Origin: Phaseolus vulgaris | Lineage: Eukaryota > Streptophyta > Magnoliopsida > Fabales > Fabaceae | Direction: 5' to 3' | NCBI RefSeq assembly: GCF_000499845.2 | Contig: NC_023751.2 | Location: 33,106,309 to 33,170,308, forward strand | Length of the DNA stretch: 64,000 nt | Shown: positions 38,930 to 52,524 of the stretch, piece by piece | Position numbering within the stretch: the stretch's first letter is position 1 | How the letters are laid out: every line of letters starts with the position of its first letter | Made by a program: the position numbers and the translations under genes | The notes under the pieces: generated by a model | Databases searched by the model: none | Seen by the model: the letters and a program-made list of their open reading frames with translations, nothing else | What the model was told of the DNA's origin: nothing

Positions 38930-39185
38930 TTAATATTTAACAATTAACTATTAAAATCTTAGTTACTTACCATTTTATATTTTAAATTAATTTTTATCAC
39001 TTTTTTAAAGATTAATTTAAAGTCTAAAATATTAGTAATTAAAATCTCTTTAGAAATTATTTTACAAATTTTTATTAATAATAGAAACCATTTTATATAT
39101 AAATATTTTTTTAGTTTTTAGAATAGTATTTAATTTATTTTTTTAAAAAATTTAATTATTATTTAATGTTTTTTTTATATATATT
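38930..39185. repeat. Foldback/MITE family member (copy 5, decayed)
   Basis: It shares TTTTTATTAATAATAGAAAC, a GTATTTAATTTA block and subterminal words with the copies at 13.4, 16.6, 23.6 and 25.8 kb. Ends are not preserved. Confidence 0.45.
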
Positions 39186-40505
39186 TTTAGTACGTGTTAA
39201 TTATTTGTTTTTAGAAAATATCTTATTGTTATATTTTAGAACTAAAAAAGCAAATAAATCGTTTTATTAACTAAACTATCTTTGGGGAAATTAGAAATCA
39301 ATTGAAGAATATTTTGCTTCAAATTCTTCGAAAACAGAAGATGATAAATGTTGTATTTAACAAAGAGTTATGTTGTGTAATCTAAAAAATTTAGATAGTA
39401 GGTAATTCTTTTATTCTTAGTCCTTGAAAGTAAAAACTTCACAATAAAAAAAATGCTAATAAATAATAGTTAATTCTCACATCATTATAAAAGAAACGTT
39501 AATAAAATCATCTATGACACACTACTGTTATTTATAAATCTCAAAATAATAATAATGTAAAAAAAAAATGTAGTATAAGAATAAAAAAATGATACTTTAA
39601 TATTTTAGGTAGAAAAACTAATAATTATTTATATAATAAAAACGAATAAAAGAATGACACATTTTGTTAATAAAAAAGAATAATATCTTAAATAATATTA
39701 TTTATATAAATCTTTAAATAGAAAATAGTTATTTGAGATTAATACATATTTAACTGCATCCTAAAAAATAAATTAAAATTTGTGGAGACCAGAACCCTCG
39801 AGAAACTCAAATAGTTCCATATCTGTTAAAGAACATTAAATAATTTTATTGATATATGTCAATAACATTATTTTTGTCTCTCGAAAATAAATCAAGTTTT
39901 CAGTCTTAGACATATGTTATTTTTTAATAATTTTAAAATTTATTTATAGTCTCTAATTTTTTTTAAACTTTTTTCATCCTTAAAAAATTTGAACCTTTTT
40001 TCTAGATATGTGTTTTGTGAAACTCATAACTCAACACATGCTTTACAAAAGGGAAAGTTCATTCGAAAGAGAAAATATGTTACTAAAATTTATTTAACAA
40101 ACCTCATGATATTTTTTTCACAAACCAAACAAGTTATTTAGCACTCAAATATTTAAGGAGCATTCATGTTTTCTTAAACACAAAACTCTCTCTCTCACTA
40201 TATCCAATAATCCAACCTTCTTCCCCCACAAATGTTCCTTTTTAGTGAAGTACAAAATGAATTTGGACACCATTTTCTGAACACAGATTAGAAAACATAA
40301 ACCCTAAATGAATGAAGTACCTCCAATGATACTTGTGGGACATAACTTACGAAAAGTTGAAAATTTTGACCATATAAGAAAAAGGGTACAAACAAATGAA
40401 CAATATTATTCAAAATTCTCAATGATAAACGACCATCAATAACAACATAGAAGAAACCAATTGACATACAAAAACAAATTTCCATAAAAGAAAAAAAAAA
40501 TTTAG

Positions 40506-40509
<4 letters not shown>
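39186..40509. other. AT-rich intergenic tract
   Basis: No gene recognised. Confidence 0.35.

Positions 40510-40544
<35 letters not shown>
40510..40544. repeat. (TA)n microsatellite
   Basis: About 35 bases of uninterrupted TA dinucleotides, 15 bp before the TRIM at 40559. Confidence 0.9.
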
Positions 40545-40548
<4 letters not shown>

Positions 40549-40558
40549 AACCAAAAAA

Positions 40559-40816
40559 TGTTAGATTCACATAGATTTCACATCGACTAGAGATTATAAT
40601 ATTTAACCTCACTTTATAAGCTAGATATATAAGCTTGAGTTAGGTTTAAAGTTCACTTCTTAATATGTTATCAGTATCATCTAAAGTCTATCTTAGTAAG
40701 AGTTTGTTGGACTTATCAAGTCACCCATTAACGAGTCATTATTGAACCACCCGTAATATATAGTCTCACTCACTAGTTTTATAAGATTGAATTAGGCTTA
40801 ACATTCACTTCTTAAT
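40559..40816 (+). mobile_element. Second TRIM element, decayed
   Basis: The left LTR (40559-40665) starts TGTTAGATTC and contains TTCACATCGACTAGAGATTA and GAGTTAGGTTTAAAGTTCAC. A degenerate primer site, TGTTATCAGTATC, follows at 40666. The interior (TTTGTTGGACTTATCAAGTC...AACGAGTC) matches the TRIM interior at 27.4 kb. Only the last ~45 bases of the right LTR remain (40772-40816). Confidence 0.75.
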
Positions 40817-42639
40817 ATTGTTAATGTTCTTAAACGGGTTGGGAAGGACGATCTCCTCAAACAATTGTTGGTGGTTCCAATTTTTGGTTGTGGTCCTTGA
40901 TCTTTGGTTGTAGTCTTGAACTGCGATCATCGGTCTTGATCAGAGGTGGAGGTGGGATGCCTACACTTCGATTTTCAAGTCAATGTTTCGGTATAATATA
41001 ATTAGGATATTGATTGTTATTATAAATATGTACATTTCTCTCATTCTTGGATGTGTATTTATAAGGATATCAGTAACTTGACACGACTTAGACTGCTCAT
41101 TCGTATTCAACCTTCAGACTTTGTGTGTAAGACCTTTTCCGCCACTTAACTTGTAACAATATTCTTACAGTAAACTCAAAATCACTTTAGCAACTTTTTT
41201 ATTACCCCATATCCTCTCCAACTTTTCACATTCTCATTTTGGCATGTAAAATAACATGTCAACATACACTATTTTTAATAAAGTCTCTTCAATTGTTGAA
41301 CCAACTTTTCAGTTTTTCAAAAAATATTCTTAATTTTTTTAGTCATCTGACTTAAGGTCCACAAAATACTAACTAGGAGTGATAAATCTTCCACCATGGG
41401 ACTTGAGTAGTATTTTAGACTTCTATTATAACAAACATGTTAACAAAAGGATAAACTTGCCAACAGAAAAGTAATTTAGGGACTAACATACAAAAATAAA
41501 TTATTCAGGAACCAAATAATTAACACCTACAACTTTTAAGAACCATTAGTTAATTCACTCTAAAATTCAAAACATAAGAAGACTCGTGTTTTATTTTTTT
41601 ATTTTTTAACTCACTAGGTTGATGAAATATTTTGGTATTTGATATAATGAAATGATACTTTTGTACAACAATTGACTTATCAACAATTTAATATAAATAT
41701 GACAACGTTTTTTATATTTCATACTTCAAATAATATTTTATACTATGAATCTTATGTTAATTTTACTTTCACAAGTTATTCTGATGATAAGCCAACAACT
41801 TTCATGCTAACACTTATTTGACAATTTTTTAAATCAAAATTGAAGAAATGTTCAATGATGTTTCAATGAGTTATTGGATTACAATAATTATTTACTCAAG
41901 TTCTATAATTTAAATAATTATACAATTTTAATTATTAGATTAAAAATAATATTAATTGTCTGATTTTTAAATAGAAACAAAATCTTTGAATATTAAATAA
42001 AAATATTTTTTTAAATAAAAACTTTCATGTTAGGCATCCTTATGCAACTTAAGATCTTAACTAGACTGACACCTCAAGTAACAACAATCATTTGTCTAAA
42101 CCAAAACTCATATGTTAACAAAAACGATACATAAGTAGAATATACATATTCATAAAAAATTCTAAAAACAGACAAGATATTAAATGAGTATATTATTTGA
42201 AGATAAAAACTTTTGAATACTGTATTATTCCTAATTTGTAAAATGTTTCAAAATGATGAACAAATATACTTTCTTTAAACTTGATTGAAATTGAAACATC
42301 ACAATCTTAACTTATAAGATAATTTTATTTATTCAATAGTAAAAATGGTTATACTTAGTTAAATATTTAAAACATCACAAACTAAACTTATAAAATAAAA
42401 AAAAGAATATTTTATTTATTATACCAAAGTTATTTTAAAATTAAATCATTTAAAATAATTTTTATATATAATCCATAAAACTTATCACAATCCATGAAGT
42501 GTTTTCAAAAAAGTTCAAATTAGTTTTTTAACTTTTTTTTTTCATTTTTTCTGATTGATGGATGGTGTGGAAACAAGATAAAATTATCTCTTCTTTATTT
42601 ATTATGTGAGTATGAATGATTAGATAAAATAATTGGAGG
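40817..42639. other. Intergenic; possible old repeat at 40840-41150
   Basis: Positions 40840-41150 are less AT-rich, with TTGGTTGTGGTCC / TTGGTTGTAGTC near-repeats. This could be an old LTR segment, but no ends were found. The rest is AT-rich without genes. Confidence 0.35.
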
Positions 42640-44850
42640 ATGGAAAAAAAAAATAGTTATTTATATTATCTTAATGTTTTTGTTTAAAATGTTGGAAGTT
42701 GTGGGGTCAAGTATTAAAAATGCAAAGAAAAATTCTTTGGGACTGGAGTAAGAAGGAAAATAAAATTATTTGGATATCATGGTGTAATGACGCTTTTTTT
42801 TAGAAAAAGCTCCAGACCCCTCCCCCATGCCATTTTCTCTTCTCTCTCCAATTCTCTTCTCTCTCTCTCTTAATTTCTCTCTCAATCTTCATCTATTTTA
42901 GAATCTGATCATACCACGCTGTAGCAGAGGAGTTAAGGAACATTTCTACCCGATCAGATTTTCAAACAGAGTAAGTTCATTTTTACTCTAAATATCCTTT
43001 GTTCTCTGTTTTTCCTTAGGATTTAGTCATCAATCTTGGTGGGGTCAGTTGAGAAGTTTAATCCTCTCAACTTATTATATTATATACTGAAATTTTGTTC
43101 TGTTTGGATAATTTGCATTAGGCCCGTAAATCTTGAAGCTTATCCAAACGGCGAGGAATAAAATTCTAAAAGTTGCTTGGAAAGCAAGCAATTGAGGTAA
43201 GGGAAGCTAAATTTAATTTTTTATAGCACCCTTGGATAGAAGATCTGAATGAGGAAGGGACGTGGTCCCAATATTCAATTTTTCTTGCAGAGATGTTGTG
43301 TGTTATATATATTAGGTTGTTTGTTTATATATTATTTAAATTTGTAAAAATATTATATTTTAATGGTTTAATATTTAAGTGTTGTTTTTTTAATTTTAAT
43401 TACGTTTTTTAATGTTGTGGATCGTGTTTGGAATGATATTGTATGACGGGATGGTATGGAATTGAATTCATACATTTGGGATAATGTATGGACTGATGTT
43501 TGCTGTGTATTAAGTATTGATGCCTATGTGGTAACAGAGATCTCCGAGCTTCACTGATGATCTAAGTCACATAGACTAAGATATCAGGTGGTGAGAAGCT
43601 GATGGGGGAGTTCATGCACACCGTGACATATGAGATACACAGCTTGGGTTGTATTGAACTTACCCTGATCCTTTCTGTTGGATTCGTTGGTAATCTTTGG
43701 ATCAGGTGTTAGTCTCTGGTAGGACTTACTTAATACGGGTCTTCCGGAAGACGTTGTTTGTTGAATATTCTGGATGTGTAGATCCATGTGAGATCTATGT
43801 GATTGTTTATTGTTGAGATTTGAAGAAAGTTGAATAATTTGAGAAATTGATCATGTAATATGGTTTTCTCTTTTGATTTAATTGTGTATATTATAAAATT
43901 CTATTTTCACTAGCTTACCCTTGCTTTTCTTGTTGTGTTTGAACTGCAATGACTGTACTATGTACACGAGTAGATGACCATACAGGTGCAGGAGAGCCTT
44001 AGAGGGTTCAGAGTCTTATTTTGAGTTGTGGATATGTAAATTGTATTTCTATAAATCCTAATCATATATTAAGACTGTTTTTGAAAAACTCCAAGTTTGT
44101 ATAGAAACTGGTAGAACTTTTATTGTAATAGTTATATGTAAATTATGGGGTGTTACACATGGACACAATTTGCCCCCAATTTGCAAGACTAAGGAGAATG
44201 ACAATTTAGAGATTGAGGACTTGAAGTTGTTCAATGTTGGGTTAATTGGAAAGTGGATTTGAAGATTGGATGAGAAAAATGTTGGACTATGGAAGTAAAT
44301 ACTGGTATCCGAATTTGGGAGCTGGAGAGAATAATAACATAGAGGGACCTTAAAAAAATAAACTTAAAGTAAGAATTGAATAACTGAAAGATAATATATT
44401 TTGGGAAATAGGAAATGAAAAAAAGATTAAGTTTTGGCAGGATAAATAGGTGGCAATACTGAACCATGTTGGAAGATGTGAAAATAACTGTTGGATCTGG
44501 TCTATTCATTGGAGAATGGAATTGATGGTTTAAGAATCTGATCATTGCATATAATATTTTGTATAGTGAAATAGTAGGTAAATATAACTTTGTATTTAAA
44601 AAGTTATGGAAGTTTAATGCAATGCCATCTCCACAATGCTTACTTTGGAGAGTGTTTAGAAGCAGAGTGTCAACTATGAAAAATTTAGGTAGAAGAGGTA
44701 TATGTCTTCCCAGTGTACTTTGTGTCCTCTGTAAGCAACATCAACATATTGGATAATCTTTTCATAAATTATTCGATTTCTTTTGTTGTATGAAATGATT
44801 GTCTTGGATGGACGATAACAATGCATTGTGAGCCAAAGAGCTACTTTTGT
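42640..44850 (+). pseudogene. LINE (L1-type) remnant, split by solo LTR B
   Basis: The plus-strand translation before the LTR (about 42690-42777) gives MQRKILWDWSKKENKIIWIS, matching the 'iqRrFLWGG...kkiawVsW' segment at the end of plant LINE reverse transcriptases. After the LTR (44162 on) the protein continues with LEIEDLKLFNVGLIGKW, like 'GLGIkDl.lFN.ALLgKW'. At 44590-44760 comes FKKLWKFNAMPSPQCLLWRV, then LGRRGICLPS and a CVLCK motif: the zinc-binding RT-associated domain (zf-RVT). Frame breaks and stops are frequent, so it is dead. The 5' part (endonuclease, most of RT) is absent or unrecognisable. Confidence 0.8.
42783..44157 (-). mobile_element. Solo LTR B with 5-bp target duplication, nested in the LINE
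   Basis: It starts TGTAATGACG and ends GGGGTGTTACA, and is flanked by perfect CATGG repeats at 42778-42782 and 44158-44162. Length is 1375 bp. It is homologous to solo LTR A (20967-22259) over essentially its whole length and in the same orientation. Minus orientation is likely, because the minus strand begins TGTAACACCCC as gypsy Tekay/Del LTRs do. It interrupts the LINE remnant exactly at the duplicated CATGG. Confidence 0.93.
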
Positions 44851-47800
44851 CAATTCTTTCTTGTAGATTGAAGACGGATGAAAACAAGACACGAACATGT
44901 ATGTAGGTGACCATAGTTGCAGAATTTTGAAAACAAAGAAATAATATTGTATTAAAAAATGCAAGATCGAACTCCTTAGAAATTTTTTCTCTAACTCAAT
45001 TAAGAATTTGATCTTGATTAACTAGCAAGGTAAAAGTCGTTGTGTTTTTATATTCTTATTGGTATAGATATGCATATTATTACTCAAGCATCCTTGTTAT
45101 TTTTGTGCATGAATGAATGGTAATGGTGATTCTAAGTGGACTAATTCTATTTGGGTAAGGGTAAGGTTTGTAAAAGGTCATCATGTTGACCTTTGGGATG
45201 TTTATATATATATATGAACATTCAAATATTTTAAATTATTCAATTTATTTATAAAAAAAATATAAAAAAGAGATATTTATTTTCAAAACTTCAAAATAAA
45301 TTCAAGCCTAGCCATTTTTCTATTAAATTTATAATCATAAATTAATAATATACTGAAATAAACTACCAGTTGCATTCTTCAACATCTTGTAATTAAATAG
45401 TTCTTTTTTAGCTAAGTGTTTAATTGAAAACTTTATTTACATATATGATAGATATACAAAGTCTTATATTTAGAATTTTATGGATAAAAATGACATAGTG
45501 GGAAAGAGAGATTCCAAAAAGTAACTTTTTTACTTAAAAAAAATTAGTTATCCAAAAAGGGAGTTAAAAATAACATGATTAAAAAAATAGTTTTTTTTTT
45601 CATATGACTAGACACATTATTTCTTCTATATTATATCTCATAATGGGTAATTAATCAAACAAGAAGACATTGGTGTTGGTGATCCCATATTCTCAATTCT
45701 CAAATAAAAAGTCAACAATTGTCCAACCTTGTCTTTCGACAACTATCATAGATTTTTACAAAAAAGTAAATGTTGGATTTCATCACAAAGTTAGGTTAAA
45801 ATAACGATGGTACTATAATATTTTAACTTATTTAATGTTAAAGTTTTTTTTTTCAAATGAGTTTCACTCCAAAGAATCATCATTGTACTTTTACAAGACA
45901 TGTGCATAGTTGATACATCTCCCAATCATTTTTAACCAAAGGAAAAACTAAAAGAAAAAGTAATCTTCAAGGGCTTGTCCTTCATATTTACCCTCTCTTG
46001 AAGGGTCCTCAAAAGTCTTAAGTTTTCATTGCACAACAATCTATTGGGACCCATCATAGTTTTGTTTATAATACTTGTTATTTAATGAATTTTTGTCTTG
46101 ATTAAGAAGTGTTTTTTTTGCATGATTGGATTGTGTGGTGTAGCAAAATAGATTTGAGATGAATTAAAAAGTGGGTATCATAGAGTGATTCAAAAGATTT
46201 GTTCTTAGGACATGGACAAGAAGAATCTTGTGGTGTGGGAGAAGAGGCCCTAGCTAGGGAAGGTTTCCTACAAAAAGACCCTTATCTCAGTTCCATTCCA
46301 ACAGATTCTTCAATAATGAGAAACATATTAGGGTGGAATTTGTGGAAGATGGCACATCAAAATCTGAATGTGGCTGCACCATTTCAGACATTTTCCCAAT
46401 TGATTATTGGCAAGTACACACACAACATTAACATTATGGTTTAGTGTCACTTTTAAGGAATTGGGCATTGCTTCTGCTAGTTGTTGAAACTGCTTTGTCT
46501 TCTGAGGTTGTGCTTGCTTAGGGGAGTTAATGGCGTAGCATTTAGGTCATTCTGTTCTTCATTTTTATGTCTACTTATAATAATCATACAAATGTGTTTG
46601 CTTCCATGTTCATTATTCTTTCATTGAAAATGTATATTCAACATCTTACATCATTTAGAATAAAATAAAATTAGTACTTCATTTTGTATATAAATTTTAT
46701 TTACAAATTAATTTTATAATATTGAATTATTTTAAAATTTATTTTTTAAATCGATTATGTACGGGTAAATTAATTTAAAATTATTTTTAATTGATTTTAT
46801 AAAATCGAGTTAGTTTAAAAAAAATTAGGAATGAACAAGTTTAGTTTTTTCTTTTATTTAAGTTTATTTTTTCTATTTTCACAAAGATGCAAATAAATAT
46901 TTTATCTTTGTCCTAAGGTTATGAAAGTATGTTTTTGGAATTTTTTTTTAAACAATTATGTCAACCTGTCTTAGATTGTTTATATTTCAAGAAGAAGTGA
47001 AAGTTAGTGTGTACATTAACTAGTTATTTTCATTTCATTCTTTCATTTTTTTTTTCAATTTTTAAATTAAATCAATATTAACTTTTTTCAAGAATTATTA
47101 AATATTTATGTTTGTGATAATATAATTTCTGACTATAATATCTTAAATATGCAATTTACTCCTATGAAAATATGACATTAATTATATAAATTGATGACAC
47201 TTTTTGTTAATTATTATTTATTTTTTAAGATTAACATGAGACTGAAGATGCAATAAACTTTAGTTTATTTAACATTTATTATATGAATTTAATCTAGTAC
47301 CATAATTTTTAAAATTTTATTAAAGAGTTAAATATTTTTCTATTCCTTTAACTTAAGCACAATTTTTTTTTTCAATTAAGAAAATTTTAATCATTTAATT
47401 TTACATATTGTACATTAAAAACTGATAATTGATCCGACATACATTTGTTATAAATATGGTCTAATTCTAAATACCAAAAATAACATTATGAAAAATAAAA
47501 AAATTATAAATAATTTTTTAATTAAATAATAAAAAGCATAGTATTCTCATTACTAATAATTAAAACAGCATATTTAAAATTATTTGTAATTATGAAAATA
47601 TAGATTATATTTTACCCCATTTTTTTTTTAACCATTAAGGTAGGAAGTATACGTTATGTTATGATGTTGAGTTTACCTAAATTTAATAAATAAGAATTAG
47701 TTAATGCATCATATTGGAGTTTTCAACGTCAATATAACTAAAGGATGCATTTGATTTTTGCATTTCAGAAAATATAAAAATAAGGATATTTTCTTTTATG

Positions 47801-50659
47801 ATTGTTAGAATATTATAAAAATAAATTTCTGGATAGGTTTTATTTTAATTAATTTAAAAATTTAAATATATTCTCAGGAATATAAAAATTAATCAAATAT
47901 ATTTTACAATATATCCAAAAAATAATTTTCCTATCATAATTTTCCATATCTTAAAACGAATGCCCGCATATTAAAAACAAAGGACACTTATGGAATGTTT
48001 ATAATTTTCTTTTTAACTTTAAAATATTTGTTGTATTTTAAAATATAGTCATATTATTATTTTTATTTAATTTTAATATTTATAATTTTATATTTTTATT
48101 TCAGTATTTTTAGTTCCTGAAATGTGTAAAATATTTGTGTTTAGTTACTAATAAATATTTTTTAAAAGAGAATAATTCAAAATAAACAAAATTTTATAAG
48201 GAGTAAAAAAAGAGATATAGCATAAAGACTAAAACAAAATCATAAAAGTTAAATTCAAAAGAGAATTTCTGTGAAGACCAAACGTTAAGCTAAAGTATCT
48301 TGGAAAACAACAAATATAGCTGTATTTCAAGGGCACAAATATCTTTAAAGTTTTGTTTTTTTTAAGAAATATTAATTTTTTATTAATATTTTATATAAAA
48401 AAAGACTTCATCAATATATATATATATATAACATTTTGATTATATATATTAAAATATTTTTAGAAATAAAATATGAAAATTGATACTTTAAAAATTAAAA
48501 ATTATTTAATAGTTATAATCAATTTTCAAAATCTCATCATTTGGGGATTTTTGAAGTTTTGTATTGCCTTTATGTACAAAGAGGAATTCTTTTATAAATT
48601 TAAATATTTTTAATTAATTTTCAATCTCTCAATGTTGATCAACTCACTTTATAAGAGAGAAGAAATAAGTTAATCAATAAATTAAAAAATATTAGAGAAA
48701 ATAAACAAACTGATCGGTAAATTAAAAATGAAAACACAAATAATAATTATATTATCTCATTAATAACAAAATCAAGCAATAAAATATTTAGATAAAAATA
48801 AAATATATTTTAACTACTCAATAAAATACATATTTTTAATAAATATTTAATTAAAAATATATAAATTTATAATATACTTAAAACTTAACTATTTTTTTTA
48901 TTTAACAAATTAAATGGGATATATTTACTAATGACAAAGTTAATAAGTTATTTTATAAGTGTATAGAAATATATTTACTATAAGCATCCTTTTCTGATTT
49001 TATTCACGATAACTGATTTTTATTATGATAATTAGTTTTTTCAGTTATGTTAACTATTAGTTTATCATTATTATAAAAGAATATATGACACATGCACATG
49101 CATTATGTATAAGGCAATTACTTCCTGCACCCATTAGTCTTTGAGCAAGCTTTAAGAGCCCAATAGCCTCCAAATTGGGCCATATTACAGGGCCCTTATT
49201 TAAGGCTCTTGCTATTTACACATCCCTTCTTTACTACACCTCCCTTTTGTTTCTTTCATTTAAAATGACATTTATAACCATTCTCCTATTCTATTAAAAA
49301 GCACTTATCTTTTTATACACTACACAAAGGGAAAACATATCTTAATATAGAATTTAGGGTGAAAACTTGAATAAACTTAAATAAAAATTACAAGAGAAAG
49401 TTCTAAAAATTGTACACTTAACTTAAAGGAACTCATAATGCTACTTACATGAACAAGATAACATAGAGTTTTGCATACTTCATCACTTAATTACATAATT
49501 AAACGTACTTTACTTGAAATAATCGTGTGAGTGAAGATAAAATAAACTTGTATCTGTTTGTAGACATTGCCAACAATCCTGAAACCAATCAAACATTACG
49601 AAATCGTATTAAATATCACTTACAAAATATACACAATAAAAAGTAACATATCATAAGTAACAATATATAATTAAATTTCATTATAAAACTTTTACAATAC
49701 ATTTTTATTAAATTCAATATAAAATTACCTTCCAACCAACATAATTAAAGCCTCATTTAAAAAGAAAATATGATGATAGAAATTTCACAAAAAAGGGCAC
49801 ACATAAAATCATTGGACATTATGAAAAGTATTTATAGTATTTTTACTTCATTTGTATATAATAGTTTAACAAAATAGATACCTAATAAAATCAAGATGAA
49901 AGACAAAGTGAAAAAATAGAAAAAAAAATGTAAAACAATATTTTAAAAAATGAAATAAGAATAAGTTAGCTTTGTCATTAACGTTCTCACTACAAGTCTT
50001 TGTGATTAAACACATTATTTCAACTATCTCATTTTATTTAGTTATTCATACACAATATAATAAAGAAATTTCGTACACATGCTCATAAGTGTACCAAAAG
50101 CTGTGATTTGACAAATCATAGTTCGAAGCTCAATTTCCCTTCTCTCTTCAATTTTTCTTGAAATTATGCCCAAAATTTTTGAAGTAAAACGAAGGGTTAC
50201 AAAAGATATATAAAGGCACCATGAATATCATTTTCAAACACCACATGAGTCAGATATAATAAATATAATTTTGTAAATAAAAGTAATCCAAACAATGCCT
50301 GATTTGAAAACTTTAACATGAAAAGTTATCAAACAAAATGTACACATCTCATGCAATCATGAAGCATGAAAATTAAAAGTGTTTAGATTTAAAAATTTGC
50401 ATTCAGTAATTTAAGAAATAATTTCCAACCAGAGAGCTGATCATACAAATTGTTCCCTTATCTATTGTCAAAAACCATGATTCAGAATGGTAAATCAGAG
50501 ATTATGCATTCTACACAGGCAAGTAATTACAAATAACAAGCATATGATTTAATTATGAAACCTATTGCCTAAAAAGAATGAGGAACAGAGGTGCATTCCC
50601 CTTCCTAGTTCATGTCTCCAAAAGGGTACTCTAAATAAATAATCTTTGTATTTGGGTTT
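44851..50659. other. Long gene-poor AT-rich tract
   Basis: No gene recognised over 5.8 kb. A (TA)n tract lies near 48414-48430. Positions 46130-46560 are less AT-rich with an 81-codon plus-strand frame (46199-46444) of unknown nature. Positions 49120-49260 are also less AT-rich and contain an imperfect inverted AAGAGCCC / GGGCCC..GGCTCTT pair. The last ~200 bp probably include the transporter 3' UTR. Confidence 0.4.
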
Positions 50660-52477
50660 TCACTTTCCTGTTGCATATTGGTTGGTTAACTGCGTACGTC
50701 CAATATGAGATAACCTTGATGAAACAAGTGGTGTTTCTTCATCATGTTTCATATCAGAGGCAGTTCCATTACCTCCACTGCTTCCTTCATTGTCATCAAT
50801 GTTATCTGGCACATAAATATCAGATGACTTCTTCTCGAATTTCCAGTCCTGCATGCATGTCACACAGAATTTACTTAAGATCTTAATCAACATTATACAA
50901 GTCTTAGCTTAGCATTGCCTTAGTAGGATTATGCATTTAACTTGTACTAGTAAAATGTTGAAAGATGGAAGAATTTGAGACCTTTGTATTAAACAAGTGT
51001 TAGTTTAGCACTGCCTTAGTAGGATTATACATTTAACTTATACTAGTAAAATGTTGAAAGAAGATAGAAGGATTTGAGACCTTTGTGATCCGATCTGGAA
51101 GACTTTCAACAGGATTTTGAGAGGCCCGGACATCCCTAACCTTTATGTAATTGTACATCACAACTCCACATAGTGCTGCAGGAAAAAATATGAAAGGGTA
51201 AGATGGAGGGGGTAATTGAAGAATGTGATGAGTCAAACAAAACTTACCAATTGCATAACCAATTATATTCAACCCAGTTATTGTAGATTCTGGGAATATG
51301 ACAGTGGAAAGAGCTATCAATATCCAGTCTTTAAGCACACCAGCAACCCGGATGGTTACAGCACCAGTTCTACCAATGACTAAGAAAATTGAGAAGTTCA
51401 AGGCTAGTGCACACACAGCATTGGAAAAGAAGATCCAGAAATTAAACTGAATCTGTGAAACTTCCATTACTGGCTTCTCCAATAGGTACCAAGGCACAAA
51501 GAGAAACACAAAACTGCATATAGCAGTACAAGAAGTTAGCAACACACATGGCATGCAGGGTTTGTTGATAAGCATACATTGAAACCCCGAATAAAATTGC
51601 TTATTTGTTTGAGCTAAAAAGTTTGGCAATAAACTAGATTTATGTCATGAAATTCATAATTAGAAAAACTCAGAACATTACCTATACATGTGCATATGTG
51701 AAGTCTATATTGCCAAAAAATTGTGCAATTTAAATATTTGAATACTAAATCCAGATGATCATGAATCAATTAGATGGTTACTATTCATTAATACCAGATA
51801 AATTGCCATATTTTCTGTTTGGTTTCAGTAGTACAACAGTTGTATTGAGTTCACTGAGGTGCCTTACAGAATATGAATATAAATACCTGCAGGGAGCTAT
51901 GTAATATAAGCTTGTAATAGGATTTAAAGTCAGCCCCTTTTTCTGCAGAAGGACTTGTGTTAAGACCAGTCTTAAAGCTTCTGCAAAGATGCCTGTGACC
52001 TGGTAAACTGTACCAACTGTATTAAAATGAATTTCCCCATACGAGGAAACGACAACTCCAACACTGACCAGCAACATGTTCAAGAACACATCACACCTTG
52101 CTTTGTCAATGCCACACAAAACAGCCATAAGGAAAGTTGCCACCGGCACTGAAATATCAAGATTTTGAATTAAGGAAATTGAACTAAGATGGAAAGAGAA
52201 ACATGTGAAATATAAAAAAAGAAAAACTTACTCAGAGCTTTTAGCATCTGGATGAAAGCCACGGAGATGTGCAAGTAGGCAGTGTTACCAAACCTGTAGT
52301 ACCCAAAGACATTACGTATTGCTCTATGAATCGTTATTTCTTCAAAACTATTAATATTAGCAGGCATATGTAAAATCAAAAGAGAATGGTGCTTGATAAC
52401 AAAGTAATCTTTCACTTTTAGCACTATACAAAAGGAGCATCCATAATTTCATAGAAACATCATCCTTTGAAATTTGG

Positions 52478-52524
<47 letters not shown>

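Noticed and set aside
43584..43787. 67-codon minus frame
   Set aside because: It lies inside solo LTR B and the corresponding frame is not kept in solo LTR A.
46199..46444. 81-codon plus frame
   Set aside because: It is protein-like in part, but has no recognisable motif and no neighbouring exons; left as unknown intergenic sequence.
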